64,000 nucleotides of DNA from Dyadobacter endophyticus. Lineage in GTDB: Bacteria; Bacteroidota; Bacteroidia; Cytophagales; Spirosomataceae. The stretch spans positions 181,945 through 245,944 of the forward strand of contig NZ_BMIA01000006.1 of the NCBI RefSeq assembly GCF_014641595.1, in the 5' to 3' direction. The position numbers and the translations under genes were made by a program. Positions 45,003-54,197 of this stretch are shown here, one piece after another. How positions within the stretch are numbered: the stretch's first letter is position 1; every line of letters begins with the position of its first letter. The notes beneath the pieces are model-generated. The model saw only the letters and a list, made by a program, of their open reading frames with translations. It made no database searches and had not been told where the DNA came from.

Positions 45003-45520
45003 GCGGTCGGATTTCGGTTTAATGCGAGATAAGCAGCGCCGATAAGTGCCACCAGCAAAAGAATCGCGGCTATTTCAAACGGTAACAAATGGCTCGTCAT
45101 CAGCTCTACGCCGATCGTTTTGATAGTCGACTTGGTGTTCATTTCCTCCCCCGCCATTTTAAAGTCCGAGGACATAATAACCTTAACCAGCAATCCGAAT
45201 AATCCTGCGCCTGCGAAAAACCCCCAAGCTTTCCTGGCTATGGGTACTTCAATGCGGTTATGGCGTGTAGAGTCGTCGCTTTTCTCCCTCTGCTGCGTCA
45301 GCATTATACCGAATATCAGCAACACGAGAATGCCGCCCACGTAGATCATGATCTGCGAAACCGCCAGAAAATCTGCACCTGCGAGAACGTACAGTGCAGC
45401 AACACCCAGGAATGCCAGGAACAAGGCAAATGCCCCGTAGATCAGGTTTTTGGAAAAAAGGATAAGTAGCCCCGCCGCGAGCGTTAATGCGGAAAATATA
45501 TAAAATATAATTACTTCCAT
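44999..45520 (-). CDS. nuoJ: NADH-quinone oxidoreductase subunit J, copy 2
   Basis: 173 residues, five helices. The conserved third helix reads YVGGILVLLIFGIMLTQQ, and the C-terminus LLPFEIAAILLLVALIGA matches NuoJ. It differs clearly from the nuoJ at 11454-11972 and lies 6 bp from the second nuoI, so this block is a separate I-J-K set. Confidence 0.92.
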   Translation of the reverse strand: MEVIIFYIFSALTLAAGLLILFSKNLIYGAFALFLAFLGVAALYVLAGADFLAVSQIMIYVGGILVLLIFGIMLTQQREKSDDSTRHNRIEVPIARKAWGFFAGAGLFGLLVKVIMSSDFKMAGEEMNTKSTIKTIGVELMTSHLLPFEIAAILLLVALIGAAYLALNRNPTA

Positions 45521-45526
45521 GATCGC

Positions 45527-46732
45527 CTATTCTTTGGGTTTAGGTTTCATTGTCGGACGAAACGCCGGTTTCGCGGCTACGGGTTTATCCTCAGGCTCCA
45601 CTGGCGTTTCAGATACTGGCTTTTCCACATTTTCTTCTGAAACAGCCTTTGGCTTCATAGTAGGACGAAAAGCCGGCTTTGCAGCAACAGGTTTTTCTAC
45701 GGGTTCGGCAGGAGTCTCAGCGATTGGTTTCTCCACATTTTCATCCGAAGCGGCCTTAGGTTTCATCGTTGGGCGAAATGCTGGCTTTGCAGCAACAGAT
45801 TTTTCTGCCGGTTCGATAGGGGTTTCAGCGATTGGCTTTTCAACATTTTCATCTGAAACGACCCTAGGCTTCATCGTCGGGCGGAAGGGTGCTTTTGCCG
45901 CAGGCTTTTCAACAGCTTCGACGGGCGGTTCAGCCACAGGCTTTTCTATCGGTGCTGGTGAGCTTTCATCCACCTTTTTCGGCTTCATAACCGGTTTGAA
46001 CGCCGATTTCGGCGCCGGAGTTACCGGTTCATCAGATTCGGTATTAATATCTTTGGCAACAGGCTCTTCTGCCGGTTTTGGTTTCACCGTTGGTTTGAAA
46101 ACGGGACGGGCAGGCGCCGCTGTACCGGCCGGCGTAGTCGAAGGTGCGATGGCAGGAGCAGTCTTCGCCGCTTTCAGTGCTTCTTTCTCCTTTTGGAATT
46201 GTTCCAGAAGTATGCGCTTTTCGTCGGCTTGTTCGGTAGTGAGATTGGAATAATTGTAAACCATATCCCGCACATCCACTTCACTATAATCGAATGTCTT
46301 GGTCATGGTAAGGCATTCCGTCGGGCAAACCGTTGTACAAAGGCCACAATAGCAGCATTTGGCCATATCGATATCAAACTTGGCGGCGTACAAGCGGATC
46401 GGCGAGCCGTCGGAGGCACGGCCAACATCCTCCACCGCTTTAATCGGTTCAATATCAATACAATCGACCGGACATACCTTCGCGCATTTATCACAAACAA
46501 TGCAATCGTCCATCTCATTATGCAGACGGTACCTGCCATTATCCGGAATGGGAATGGTTTCCAGCGGGTACTGGATGGTGACAATGCCATCCTGCTGGTC
46601 ATAGAAATTGGATGAGCGAATATCCCCGGGCTTACGGCTCTTACGTGCATTCAAGAGATGCCGTAACGTCAGCCGCATGCCCGTGAGGGTCGTACTGATG
46701 CCGTCGGATATGTTTTTAAAGTATTCTGACAA
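45527..46732 (-). CDS. nuoI: NADH-quinone oxidoreductase subunit I, copy 2, with long repeat tail
   Basis: 401 residues, twice the normal NuoI. Residues 1-165 are the ferredoxin subunit with both 4Fe-4S sites: Cys77, 80, 83, 87 and Cys126, 129, 132, 136. After a charged helix (about 166-190) comes a Pro/Lys/Glu-rich tail of ~210 residues. The motif F[KR]P[TV][VM]KP[KR] occurs six times, starting at 212, 245, 283, 319, 355 and 391; the last four have a 36-residue period, each followed by a linker such as SDENVEKPIAETP. The tail should be disordered; a role in assembly or anchoring is speculation. Not a frameshift: the frame stays open and the repeats are protein-level. Confidence 0.9.
   Translation of the reverse strand: MSEYFKNISDGISTTLTGMRLTLRHLLNARKSRKPGDIRSSNFYDQQDGIVTIQYPLETIPIPDNGRYRLHNEMDDCIVCDKCAKVCPVDCIDIEPIKAVEDVGRASDGSPIRLYAAKFDIDMAKCCYCGLCTTVCPTECLTMTKTFDYSEVDVRDMVYNYSNLTTEQADEKRILLEQFQKEKEALKAAKTAPAIAPSTTPAGTAAPARPVFKPTVKPKPAEEPVAKDINTESDEPVTPAPKSAFKPVMKPKKVDESSPAPIEKPVAEPPVEAVEKPAAKAPFRPTMKPRVVSDENVEKPIAETPIEPAEKSVAAKPAFRPTMKPKAASDENVEKPIAETPAEPVEKPVAAKPAFRPTMKPKAVSEENVEKPVSETPVEPEDKPVAAKPAFRPTMKPKPKE
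45530..46100 (-). repeat. 108-bp in-frame tandem repeats in nuoI copy 2
   Basis: DNA underlying six FxPxxKPK motifs; the last four units are 108 bp long and differ by scattered substitutions, so they are diverged, selected copies, not a fresh expansion. Confidence 0.85.
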
Positions 46733-46794
46733 AATCCCTGTTCGTTGGTATTGCGGTTACCCTATGACAAATATAGAGTAAACGGTTCAAAAAC

Positions 46795-47415
46795 TTACTT
46801 ATCCACACCCACTGCTTCCAAAAGCTCCTGCAATTCATTTTGCAGCGACTCCGTCTTGTCGGCGATGTACCAGCGTTGAATATCCTCTGAAAATTCGCTG
46901 TACGACCTGACCGGGTTGGCTTTATATGCTCTCAAAAGCTCCTGGGCACCTGCCGGACGTGGTCCCCACGTGAAAATTTCATTGAAATCGTCGTCCACAG
47001 CGATCAGTTTGGGTATCGAACGCCCTCCATTGGTCAGATATGCGTCCATTAATTCCGGGTTTTCGTCCCGAAGCAAGAATCTGACCTTAATCAACGGATT
47101 TGATAACGAGGCAGCTACGATTGTGGGAAGATTCTGGGCTGCATCCCCGCACCACGCTTCGGTGAGGATGTACCAGGTTTGCGGAATATCGACCTGGTCG
47201 ACGGCTTCCCTAAGTGAATCATGGATCTCCGCCTTTTTATTCAGTCGTTGCATCCGGGCCAGGTTCAGCCTTGTGTAGTGGGACAGCGATTCAGATTGTT
47301 TCGGGCCGGTTGTCCTGTTTTCAAGAACCACCGTCTCCATTAAATGCATGTATTCGGAATAAGTATAAGCCCCGTTTCTAACTGATTCAGGGAATAAATG
47401 TGCCACGTTTCTCAT
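46795..47415 (-). CDS. Thioredoxin-fold protein with altered active site
   Basis: 206 residues from the ATG at 47415 (MRNVAHLFPESV). The thioredoxin-like core has YILTEAWCGDAAQNLP where a redox thioredoxin has WCGPC, then NPELMDAYLTNGGRSIPKLI with the cis-Pro. Loss of the second Cys argues against dithiol exchange; a single-Cys or structural role is more likely. Soluble, no signal peptide. It lies 62 bp upstream of the I-J-K block on the same strand. Confidence 0.82.
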   Translation of the reverse strand: MRNVAHLFPESVRNGAYTYSEYMHLMETVVLENRTTGPKQSESLSHYTRLNLARMQRLNKKAEIHDSLREAVDQVDIPQTWYILTEAWCGDAAQNLPTIVAASLSNPLIKVRFLLRDENPELMDAYLTNGGRSIPKLIAVDDDFNEIFTWGPRPAGAQELLRAYKANPVRSYSEFSEDIQRWYIADKTESLQNELQELLEAVGVDK

Positions 47416-47453
47416 TGGATTTAAATTTATTGGAAAACCCTCTGGCGACACTT

Positions 47454-48731
47454 TCAGTTCACTTTTCGGTCATCAAAAGTTGCACTTTTTCCAGTCACTT
47501 CAAGTTGACTTTCAATGCGTTCCAAAAGTTCCTTTGCCAATTTCTCCCGATCGAAATGAGCGTGGACAAACCGGTAACCATTTTTACCATGCTTCGCCAT
47601 AAGTTCGTGGTCGTTCATATAAATCCTGATTTTTTTCACCAGTTCTTCCGAATTTTCCGGCTCTGTAAACATCCCCGCCTCCGCCTGCTCTACCAGCTCG
47701 CGCGACACACCGTCGATAGCCATTAATACAGGCTTTTTACAGGAGAAATAGTCAAAAGTTTTGTTGCTGTAAACTGTTTTGAAAATCTCCGCTTTTTTCA
47801 AAATAGCTACGCCGACGTCGGCCATTAAAACGTAGTCGAATATCTGCTCCTTTGAAACGGGGTCGAGAAATGAAACGTTGGTCAGCTGCCTGGAATCGAC
47901 TTCTTCCATCAACATCCGCTTCTGCATTCCGTCGCCTATCAGCAAGAAATGGGCATCTGTACCCCGAAGCAATGTAGCAGCCTCCACGAGCTGCATCAAG
48001 TCATTCGCCAGCCCATGCGCCCCGACATAAATGATTACAAACTTTCCCTCCAGTCCCAGTTCCTTTCGTAACCCGCTCGCGCATGCGTTACGCAACGCGC
48101 GCTCACTCCAACGGAAATCCGCCGCGTTAGGGATCACGATGATTTTACCTGGCACAACGCTTTTGTCGCGAATTAACCTTTCCCGAAACGCCGGAGTAAG
48201 CACATTGATCAACTTTGACTTGCGATAAAGGTATTTCTCAAACCTGTAAGCCAAACTGATCAGCCACTTATTCTTCAAAACGCCCGTCTCGATCGCCGAT
48301 TCCGGCCAAAGATCCCGTATTTCCAGCACCAGCGGAACACGCTTCCATTTGGAGAGCAGCAGCCCCGGAATACCCACCAGGAGTGACGGCGAGCTTACGA
48401 TAATGCAGTCATATTTGGAACGCGCGAAACGTAACCCGACATAAATTGCGGCACATGCGAAAGAAATATAGCCCAAAAGCCGCCCCGAAAAGCTGTGATG
48501 ATAACGCCTGGACAATTTGCATCGAATTACCTCAACGCCGTCCTGGTTCTCAGACATTGAAAATCGTTTCCCCTTATTATCCGCGGATTTCCCCGACATA
48601 TAATGTACATCCCCCGCAATCACCGTCACCGAATGCCTTTCCCTCACCCAAACACGAGCCATTTCGTTCCAGCGGGAGCCTCCGCCAGCATTGTCTTCGA
48701 GAAAGTATTGATGAATGAGGAGCATGTGCAT
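47454..48731 (-). CDS. Glycosyltransferase family 4 (WbuB-like)
   Basis: 425 residues when started at MHMLLIHQYFLEDNAGGGSR, the family N-terminus; in-frame starts at 48752 and GTG 48782 (overlapping the heparinase stop) are possible. GT-B fold, retaining GT4: LEIRDLWPESAIETG, VVPGKIIVIPNAAD, VIIYVGAHGLAND and the donor-site YSNKTFDYFSCKKPVLM. Likely adds a sugar in capsule or O-antigen assembly on the cytoplasmic face. Last gene of the glycan module. Confidence 0.88.
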   Translation of the reverse strand: MHMLLIHQYFLEDNAGGGSRWNEMARVWVRERHSVTVIAGDVHYMSGKSADNKGKRFSMSENQDGVEVIRCKLSRRYHHSFSGRLLGYISFACAAIYVGLRFARSKYDCIIVSSPSLLVGIPGLLLSKWKRVPLVLEIRDLWPESAIETGVLKNKWLISLAYRFEKYLYRKSKLINVLTPAFRERLIRDKSVVPGKIIVIPNAADFRWSERALRNACASGLRKELGLEGKFVIIYVGAHGLANDLMQLVEAATLLRGTDAHFLLIGDGMQKRMLMEEVDSRQLTNVSFLDPVSKEQIFDYVLMADVGVAILKKAEIFKTVYSNKTFDYFSCKKPVLMAIDGVSRELVEQAEAGMFTEPENSEELVKKIRIYMNDHELMAKHGKNGYRFVHAHFDREKLAKELLERIESQLEVTGKSATFDDRKVN

Positions 48732-48778
48732 AAGCGGGTAATATTGTTTCATTATTGGTCTATACAAATGGGACTTGG

Positions 48779-50680
48779 TCACTTCAAACTTTCAATAACC
48801 GTCCTTATCAAACTCCCGCCACTTTCAAACACCATAGCGATACATTCTACCTTTTCGCCATAAACCTCCGAATACCAGCCGCGTTCAACGATCATTAGGA
48901 TTCCACAACCTTGTTCATCGACAGCACTAATACGAAAATCATCCAAAAACCCTCTATCCGGATGCCATAACTGGCGGATTCGCATTCCTTTCGGCACATT
49001 CAGAACCAGGTCTTCCACCAGCCAATGCAACCGACCCGCTTTTTTGATAACTCTTCGCTTGTGAACAATACCTTTGCCTACATGACGGAACCCCTCGAAT
49101 TCGGTCTCAATCCAAAACCCGTCATCGGCAGTGCCTGATTTTCCCTTTGCATTCGTGATCCAATGCGTCCAGACAAACCGGTGCCGCTTCTGCATTTGAT
49201 CGAAGTTTTCGATCATGATGGTGTTGTGAGCGCGCGTACCGGCGAAATAGCGTGTAGATTCTTCATCGGCATTGTAAAGCCAGGTACCGGCATCGCGCAG
49301 AATGTTGCGGCCGTTTATCCAAATGTCGAGGTGGTTATGATCAGCTTGAAAGGGGCGGCTGCAATAGCTTCCGCAGCGCAGGAATGTGATAGTACCGCTA
49401 TCTCTAACAATGAAATAGCCGTCCTCCTGAAAATTAAAAGCACCATCTTCCACAACTTCCAGATAGCTTTCCACATCCGACAGCTCTTCGGGTACCAGCC
49501 ATACTTTCTCTTCGCTTAAAACGGGGTCCGAATTTTTCCAGCTATATAAAACCGATTCCAATGCGATTAATTGAGGCCTGAAATCCCGAAAATCACATTC
49601 AGAAAGAGGAAAAAACAATGCCCCGTCATTGTGCCCGTAAAGAGGAAGCCTCCCATTTACTCCATCCATGCAGATTCTCAAGAACCTCAGAGAAGCATCG
49701 GCTTGCTCATACACGGTTTCAGAAAACCATTCGTCATTCAATTCCGCTAATTGTATACCCCAAGTCATCAACTGAACAACCACGCGGTGATAGTTCATCG
49801 AAAATTGAAGGTAAGTGCCGTCCGACGTAATTTGTCGATTGATTTCCCTTTCAAATAAATCCTTGCCTTTTTTCCTCCATTCATGGCTTTCCGAGAAGCA
49901 AGGAAACATTATACCGGTCACAAATAGGCCTAATGTCTCGGTCAGGACGTGGTTATTACTGACGGCGATTTCTGAAAAACAGATGTTGGCAGCAACATGC
50001 CGCATTTGATCGTAAATGCTGCAAAGAATCTTATCCAGCAACAATTGATTCAATGCTGATGACAGGCGATGGTAATGCAATGCAAAAGTCCAGTTCAATA
50101 CCCTCAATGCTATTTCCTGGCTGCATTTCCAGTTTGGTCCACAATTCACAGGGTTCTTGTCGATCCAATCCGTGATCAATTCGAAAACTTTTCCCGACTG
50201 ATCCTGACCGAAATGATAATCATACCGAACGAGGTCATACAAAAACGTGAACCTCGACTTCTCCCACACGTATTTGATATCGCCCGCTTTCGGGGAAAAG
50301 TCGTCAACGTCCGACCAATGCTGGTGTTTCGGATAAACAAAGCCAGTTAATGGATTGCTGTGCCAGTCGGGTACTTCGAACCATTGACTGCTGAAATAGC
50401 GAAACCTCCCCATTTCCATTTGCCCTACCCGCCATTTCAAATCAGTGATTCCTGCATTCCTTTGCAAAGTCAGTTTTTCGGGGTCGAACAGAAATGTGGG
50501 TTTGTTGTTCTGCCATTCCTGCATACTTATGAATGAATGCCTGGTGGCTCTTTTGGGAAAGCGCAATTGAAGAATACCGGTTTTACCTTGCCACCAATAT
50601 CCGGCTCTGAACAACACATATTGCCAGCCCATTTGCCGGCCGATATGCCAAAGCAGCATCCAATACCGCAGCGCTTTCAT
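48779..50680 (-). CDS. Heparinase II/III-family protein
   Basis: 633 residues from ATG 50680, whose first bases overlap the oxidoreductase stop (ATGA). N-terminal alpha/alpha toroid (NPVNCGPNWKCSQEIALRVL; NNHVLTETLGL) and C-terminal beta domain (FQADHNHLDIWINGRNILRD), the standard heparinase II/III layout with Tyr and His candidates. No clear signal peptide, as often seen for family members inside polysaccharide export loci. Acts on uronic-acid polysaccharide by elimination if active; substrate unknown. Confidence 0.85.
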   Translation of the reverse strand: MKALRYWMLLWHIGRQMGWQYVLFRAGYWWQGKTGILQLRFPKRATRHSFISMQEWQNNKPTFLFDPEKLTLQRNAGITDLKWRVGQMEMGRFRYFSSQWFEVPDWHSNPLTGFVYPKHQHWSDVDDFSPKAGDIKYVWEKSRFTFLYDLVRYDYHFGQDQSGKVFELITDWIDKNPVNCGPNWKCSQEIALRVLNWTFALHYHRLSSALNQLLLDKILCSIYDQMRHVAANICFSEIAVSNNHVLTETLGLFVTGIMFPCFSESHEWRKKGKDLFEREINRQITSDGTYLQFSMNYHRVVVQLMTWGIQLAELNDEWFSETVYEQADASLRFLRICMDGVNGRLPLYGHNDGALFFPLSECDFRDFRPQLIALESVLYSWKNSDPVLSEEKVWLVPEELSDVESYLEVVEDGAFNFQEDGYFIVRDSGTITFLRCGSYCSRPFQADHNHLDIWINGRNILRDAGTWLYNADEESTRYFAGTRAHNTIMIENFDQMQKRHRFVWTHWITNAKGKSGTADDGFWIETEFEGFRHVGKGIVHKRRVIKKAGRLHWLVEDLVLNVPKGMRIRQLWHPDRGFLDDFRISAVDEQGCGILMIVERGWYSEVYGEKVECIAMVFESGGSLIRTVIESLK

Positions 50681-52776
50681 GGTACCTTCACCCAGCCGCC
50701 CGTCCACATACTATCCCGCGCCGCCAGTGTCGCCTGGCTTGAGTTCCAGACGTCTTCGAGAGGCATTATCGGCTCTTTTCCGGTTGCAATGCATTCGAAC
50801 AGCTTGTCAAACTGCTCCTGATGGCCCTTTCCCGCATCCCGTTTTGTTTCTCTAAATCCCTCAAAACCATATCCCCATACAACTTTGTAGTCATCCACAA
50901 CCACTGTCCGCCCCAGCGAATGTACTTCGATCCGTTCCTTTGGATAGCTGCTATGACCATTTGAAAAATAATGCACGGCCCCGGCGGAGCCATTTGCCAG
51001 CCGCAGCAGCACACTGGCATTTTCGGTACTCATACAGCCCTGGACGGTCAACGCATTGGTACAGACTTCCGTAATGCGGCTTTGCGCAATCCACGCGACC
51101 AGATCGATGAAATGGCATGCCTCGCCCACCAGCCTCCCTCCACCCCGGGCGCTGTCGTGTAGCCAGTCATTCGCCAAAATACTGCCTGCGTTAACAGTAA
51201 TTACGACGTTCATCGGGCCGCCATCAAGCAATTGCCGAAGCCTGGTTATATGCGGTGCATATCTTCGGTTAAAACCCACCGCGAGTGAGACCGGACCCGG
51301 CGCATTTTGAAGTGCCGATTTTACGCTTTCAATGCCCCTGGCATCAATGCTAAGTGGCTTTTCCACAAACACATGCTTGTCGGCACGAATCGCATCTATC
51401 GCGATGGAAACATGCTCATCATGCCGGGTGGCGATAATGACCAGATTGACTTCGTCGTCGGCCAAAATTTCGCGGTAATCCGTAGTAACGAATGGAATGC
51501 CATACTTGACGGCGAGTTCCGCCGCCCTTGATCCGCCTAAGCTGGCGATGTACTTGATACACTTCCCGCGGAGACAGGGCAACAACGTCATGCAAGCAAA
51601 ATTTCCAGCGCCGATGATCGCTGCCACCACCTTTTGTACCGCGAATACATTGTCCGGGTTCCGGATTGCCGTTTCGTCGGCCTTGCTTTCACCGTTATAA
51701 TCGATCAGCACTCCGAGCGATCGGATATTTTTTTGATAAATACATAAATAATTTTCAAGCGGGATAATATTGGAAATTAAAGGTTTGACATTCAGAGAAC
51801 CATTCCCCATCAGCCGCAGAACTTCGAGGAAATTGCGGTTCGCGGTCCAGCGAACATATCCCTGGGGGTAATCGATGCCCCGCTCCTCGTACGCATGATC
51901 ATAACGCCCGGGCCCGTAGGAGCATGAAACCTGGAATGTCAGTTCCTTATGGTAAAAATCAGCCCGGTTTAAATGCAAGGGAACGTCGCCTACTAGCACG
52001 ATTTTCGCTTTTTTCCTGCAAATCGCCGAGGCCATTGAAATGACATCGCCGGATTTGGACGAAGCTGTGATAATTACCCCATCCATTTCGCCGAATTGCT
52101 TTGAATTCCATCCACCGGTAGACCATGACGGATTAACGGCCACGACTCCCTTTTCTCTTGCGATTCGTCGCCGATCTTCGTCGGGTTCAATACCCATTAC
52201 CTCGCACCCTTGCGCGCGGAGGATATCAACGACCATCAAACCTATTAACCCAAGGCCTACCACCGCCACGCGCTCACCGAGGGCGGGTGCCAGCAATCGC
52301 ACCCCATGCAGACCTACCGCGCCCAAAACTGCAAACACCGCCTCTTCGTCCGGCACATCAGGAGGAACTTTGGCGACCAGGTTGACCGGTACACAGATCA
52401 TCTCGGCATGCGGCCCGTTGCTGACCACCCTGTCGCCGATCGTGAAACCTTCTACATCTTCTCCTATCGCTTCGATTTCTCCCAAATTGCAATACCCCAA
52501 CGGCAGGAGCTGATCCAGCCTGCGGAGAACCGACTGTGTAGTTTTCCAGAAGCCATCAGTTCTGACTTTGTCAATTAAGAGACGGAACTTGTCTGGATGT
52601 TGCCTGGCTTTAAGAAGGAAATTGGCTTTGCTGAACCCGATCAGCATTCTTTCGGTCCCGGCGGAGATGAGGCTTTTACGGGTTTTGATGAGCACGCAGC
52701 CCTTCCGGGCGAGCGGAACAGGGACATTTAACAGCAACGTCTCTCCCGTCCGGAGATTCTGGGCAAGTTGTTTCAT
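50677..52776 (-). CDS. Two-domain oxidoreductase (MDR-like plus Gfo/Idh/MocA)
   Basis: About 699 residues from ATG 52776. The N-terminal half is a medium-chain dehydrogenase-like domain (LISAGTERMLIGF; VAVVGLGLIGLMVVDI). The C-terminal half is a separate Gfo/Idh/MocA domain (AAIIGAGNFACMTLLPCL; VFVEKPLSIDARG). Two nucleotide-binding sites suggest sequential or coupled oxidation and reduction of a sugar-nucleotide or cyclitol. This bi-domain protein and a heparinase-like gene recur together in capsule loci. Confidence 0.88.
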   Translation of the reverse strand: MKQLAQNLRTGETLLLNVPVPLARKGCVLIKTRKSLISAGTERMLIGFSKANFLLKARQHPDKFRLLIDKVRTDGFWKTTQSVLRRLDQLLPLGYCNLGEIEAIGEDVEGFTIGDRVVSNGPHAEMICVPVNLVAKVPPDVPDEEAVFAVLGAVGLHGVRLLAPALGERVAVVGLGLIGLMVVDILRAQGCEVMGIEPDEDRRRIAREKGVVAVNPSWSTGGWNSKQFGEMDGVIITASSKSGDVISMASAICRKKAKIVLVGDVPLHLNRADFYHKELTFQVSCSYGPGRYDHAYEERGIDYPQGYVRWTANRNFLEVLRLMGNGSLNVKPLISNIIPLENYLCIYQKNIRSLGVLIDYNGESKADETAIRNPDNVFAVQKVVAAIIGAGNFACMTLLPCLRGKCIKYIASLGGSRAAELAVKYGIPFVTTDYREILADDEVNLVIIATRHDEHVSIAIDAIRADKHVFVEKPLSIDARGIESVKSALQNAPGPVSLAVGFNRRYAPHITRLRQLLDGGPMNVVITVNAGSILANDWLHDSARGGGRLVGEACHFIDLVAWIAQSRITEVCTNALTVQGCMSTENASVLLRLANGSAGAVHYFSNGHSSYPKERIEVHSLGRTVVVDDYKVVWGYGFEGFRETKRDAGKGHQEQFDKLFECIATGKEPIMPLEDVWNSSQATLAARDSMWTGGWVKVP

Positions 52777-52847
52777 GAAATAGTGTGTAGTTTGAGTAAA
52801 CATCAGGTGTTGAAATTTACGAATTAAATCCAATCAGCAAGATTTAA

Positions 52848-52855
52848 TAATTTTG
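52848..52855 (+). promoter_or_regulatory. Candidate -7 box for the Gfo/Idh/MocA gene
   Basis: TAATTTTG, 45 bp before the ATG at 52900, in the divergent gap. No TTTG box at the right spacing. Confidence 0.3.
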
Positions 52856-52899
52856 ACAAACCTGTTTAGCATACAATCCTTAATCATACCCATTCCCGA

Positions 52900-54057
52900 A
52901 TGAAAAAGCAGATCAATATCGGCATAGTAGGTTACAAGTTTATGGGCCGTGCGCATAGTAATGCCTGGAAAAAAGCCCCGCTGTTTTTTGACACGCCATC
53001 CGTGCCCGTCCTGAAAGTGGCATGCGGCCGCCACCAGGAATCGCTATCCGAATTCGCGCAAAATTGGGGCTGGGAAGAGACCGAAACCGACTGGCAGCAA
53101 CTCGTCACAAGGCCTGATATCGACATTATCGACATCGCATTACCCCAAAATTTGCACTACGAAGTGGCATTGGCCGCAGCCAGGGCAGGCAAGCATATTT
53201 TTTGTGAAAAACCGCTTTCGATGGACAGCGGGCAGGCTGCCGAAATGCTGAAAGTGTGCCAGGAAAATGGCGTGAAGCATTATCTCAACCATAACTATCG
53301 CAGAACGCCAGCCGTAGCGCAAGCCAAAAAGATGATCGAAGAAGGCAAGATCGGCCGGATTTTTCACTGGCGCTGTGCTTACCAGCAGGATTGGATAGTC
53401 GACCCGTCGTTCCCGCTTACCTGGCAGCTTAAAAAGGAGACTGCCAAGGCCGGGCCGCAGTGGGACCTCAACTCCCACGCCGTCGACCTCGCGCATTTCC
53501 TTGTGGGTGAGATTGTTTCCGTTTCATCCCTGAATGCGAACTTTATCAAAGAACGCCCCATCGCTGACGAAACCGCCACCGGAAGTCTCACTGGCGCATC
53601 CAAAGGCAACGAAACGGGCGAAGTGACCGTCGAAGACGCCGCATTGATGATGGTCAGGTTTCGAAACGGCGCCATAGGCTCATTTGAAGCAACCAGGTTC
53701 GCGACCGGCCGCAAAAACCGCCTTACATTCGAAATTTACGGCAGCAAAGGCAGCCTCGTTTTCGACCTCGAACGCATGAACGAGCTGCAATACTATTCCA
53801 ACGAAGATGCGAAAGGCGAACACGGTTTCCGCACGATTCTCGCCACCGAATCCATTCACCCTTACGCGGGCCATTGGTGGCCTGCCGGGCATATTATTGG
53901 CTACGAACACGCGTTCGTGCACGCGGCAGTAGATTTCCTGGATGCAATCGAAAATGATACTGAAATCAAGCCCGACTTCGCGGATGGCCTGAAAATCATT
54001 CAGGTGCTGGAAGCGGGACTGCGCTCGGCGGAAAGCGGCAGCACGGTACTATTATAG
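52900..54057 (+). CDS. Gfo/Idh/MocA family oxidoreductase (cytosolic)
   Basis: 385 residues without signal peptide. NAD(P) motif GIVGYKFMGRAHSNAW, family motif HIFCEKPLSMD, and the C-terminal beta domain with AGPQWDLNSHAVDLAHF and GAIGSFEATRFATGR. Probably inositol- or sugar-dehydrogenase-like; the substrate is not determined. It is divergent from the capsule module and may belong to the same pathway. Confidence 0.9.
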   Translation: MKKQINIGIVGYKFMGRAHSNAWKKAPLFFDTPSVPVLKVACGRHQESLSEFAQNWGWEETETDWQQLVTRPDIDIIDIALPQNLHYEVALAAARAGKHIFCEKPLSMDSGQAAEMLKVCQENGVKHYLNHNYRRTPAVAQAKKMIEEGKIGRIFHWRCAYQQDWIVDPSFPLTWQLKKETAKAGPQWDLNSHAVDLAHFLVGEIVSVSSLNANFIKERPIADETATGSLTGASKGNETGEVTVEDAALMMVRFRNGAIGSFEATRFATGRKNRLTFEIYGSKGSLVFDLERMNELQYYSNEDAKGEHGFRTILATESIHPYAGHWWPAGHIIGYEHAFVHAAVDFLDAIENDTEIKPDFADGLKIIQVLEAGLRSAESGSTVLL

Positions 54058-54063
54058 GGTAAA

Positions 54064-54137
54064 GGAGGAAAGGGAGGAAGGAGGAAAGGGAAGAAGGTAC
54101 TCCCTTCGCCATCCTCCCTTTCCTCCCCTTCCTCCTT
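54064..54137. repeat. Purine/pyrimidine inverted repeat
   Basis: GGAGGAAAGGGAGG (54064-54077) is exactly complementary to CCTCCCTTTCCTCC (54113-54126). Nested inside, AAGGGA (54086-54091) pairs with TCCCTT (54101-54106). An alternative register pairs AAGGAGGAA (54078-54086) with TTCCTCCTT (54129-54137). One arm is all purine, the other all pyrimidine. It lies 7 bp after a stop codon, so it may act as a 3' hairpin. Confidence 0.7.
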
Positions 54138-54197
54138 CTTCAAACCAGTAAACTCCGCTATGTAACTGCTTTTCAATTACATAATCTGGTTCTGGTC

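Noticed and set aside
45519..46253. Plus-strand frame with repeated Gly/Phe/Ser segments
   Set aside because: It is the reverse complement of the repeat tail in nuoI copy 2; the periodicity comes from that gene, whose Fe-S core proves its frame.
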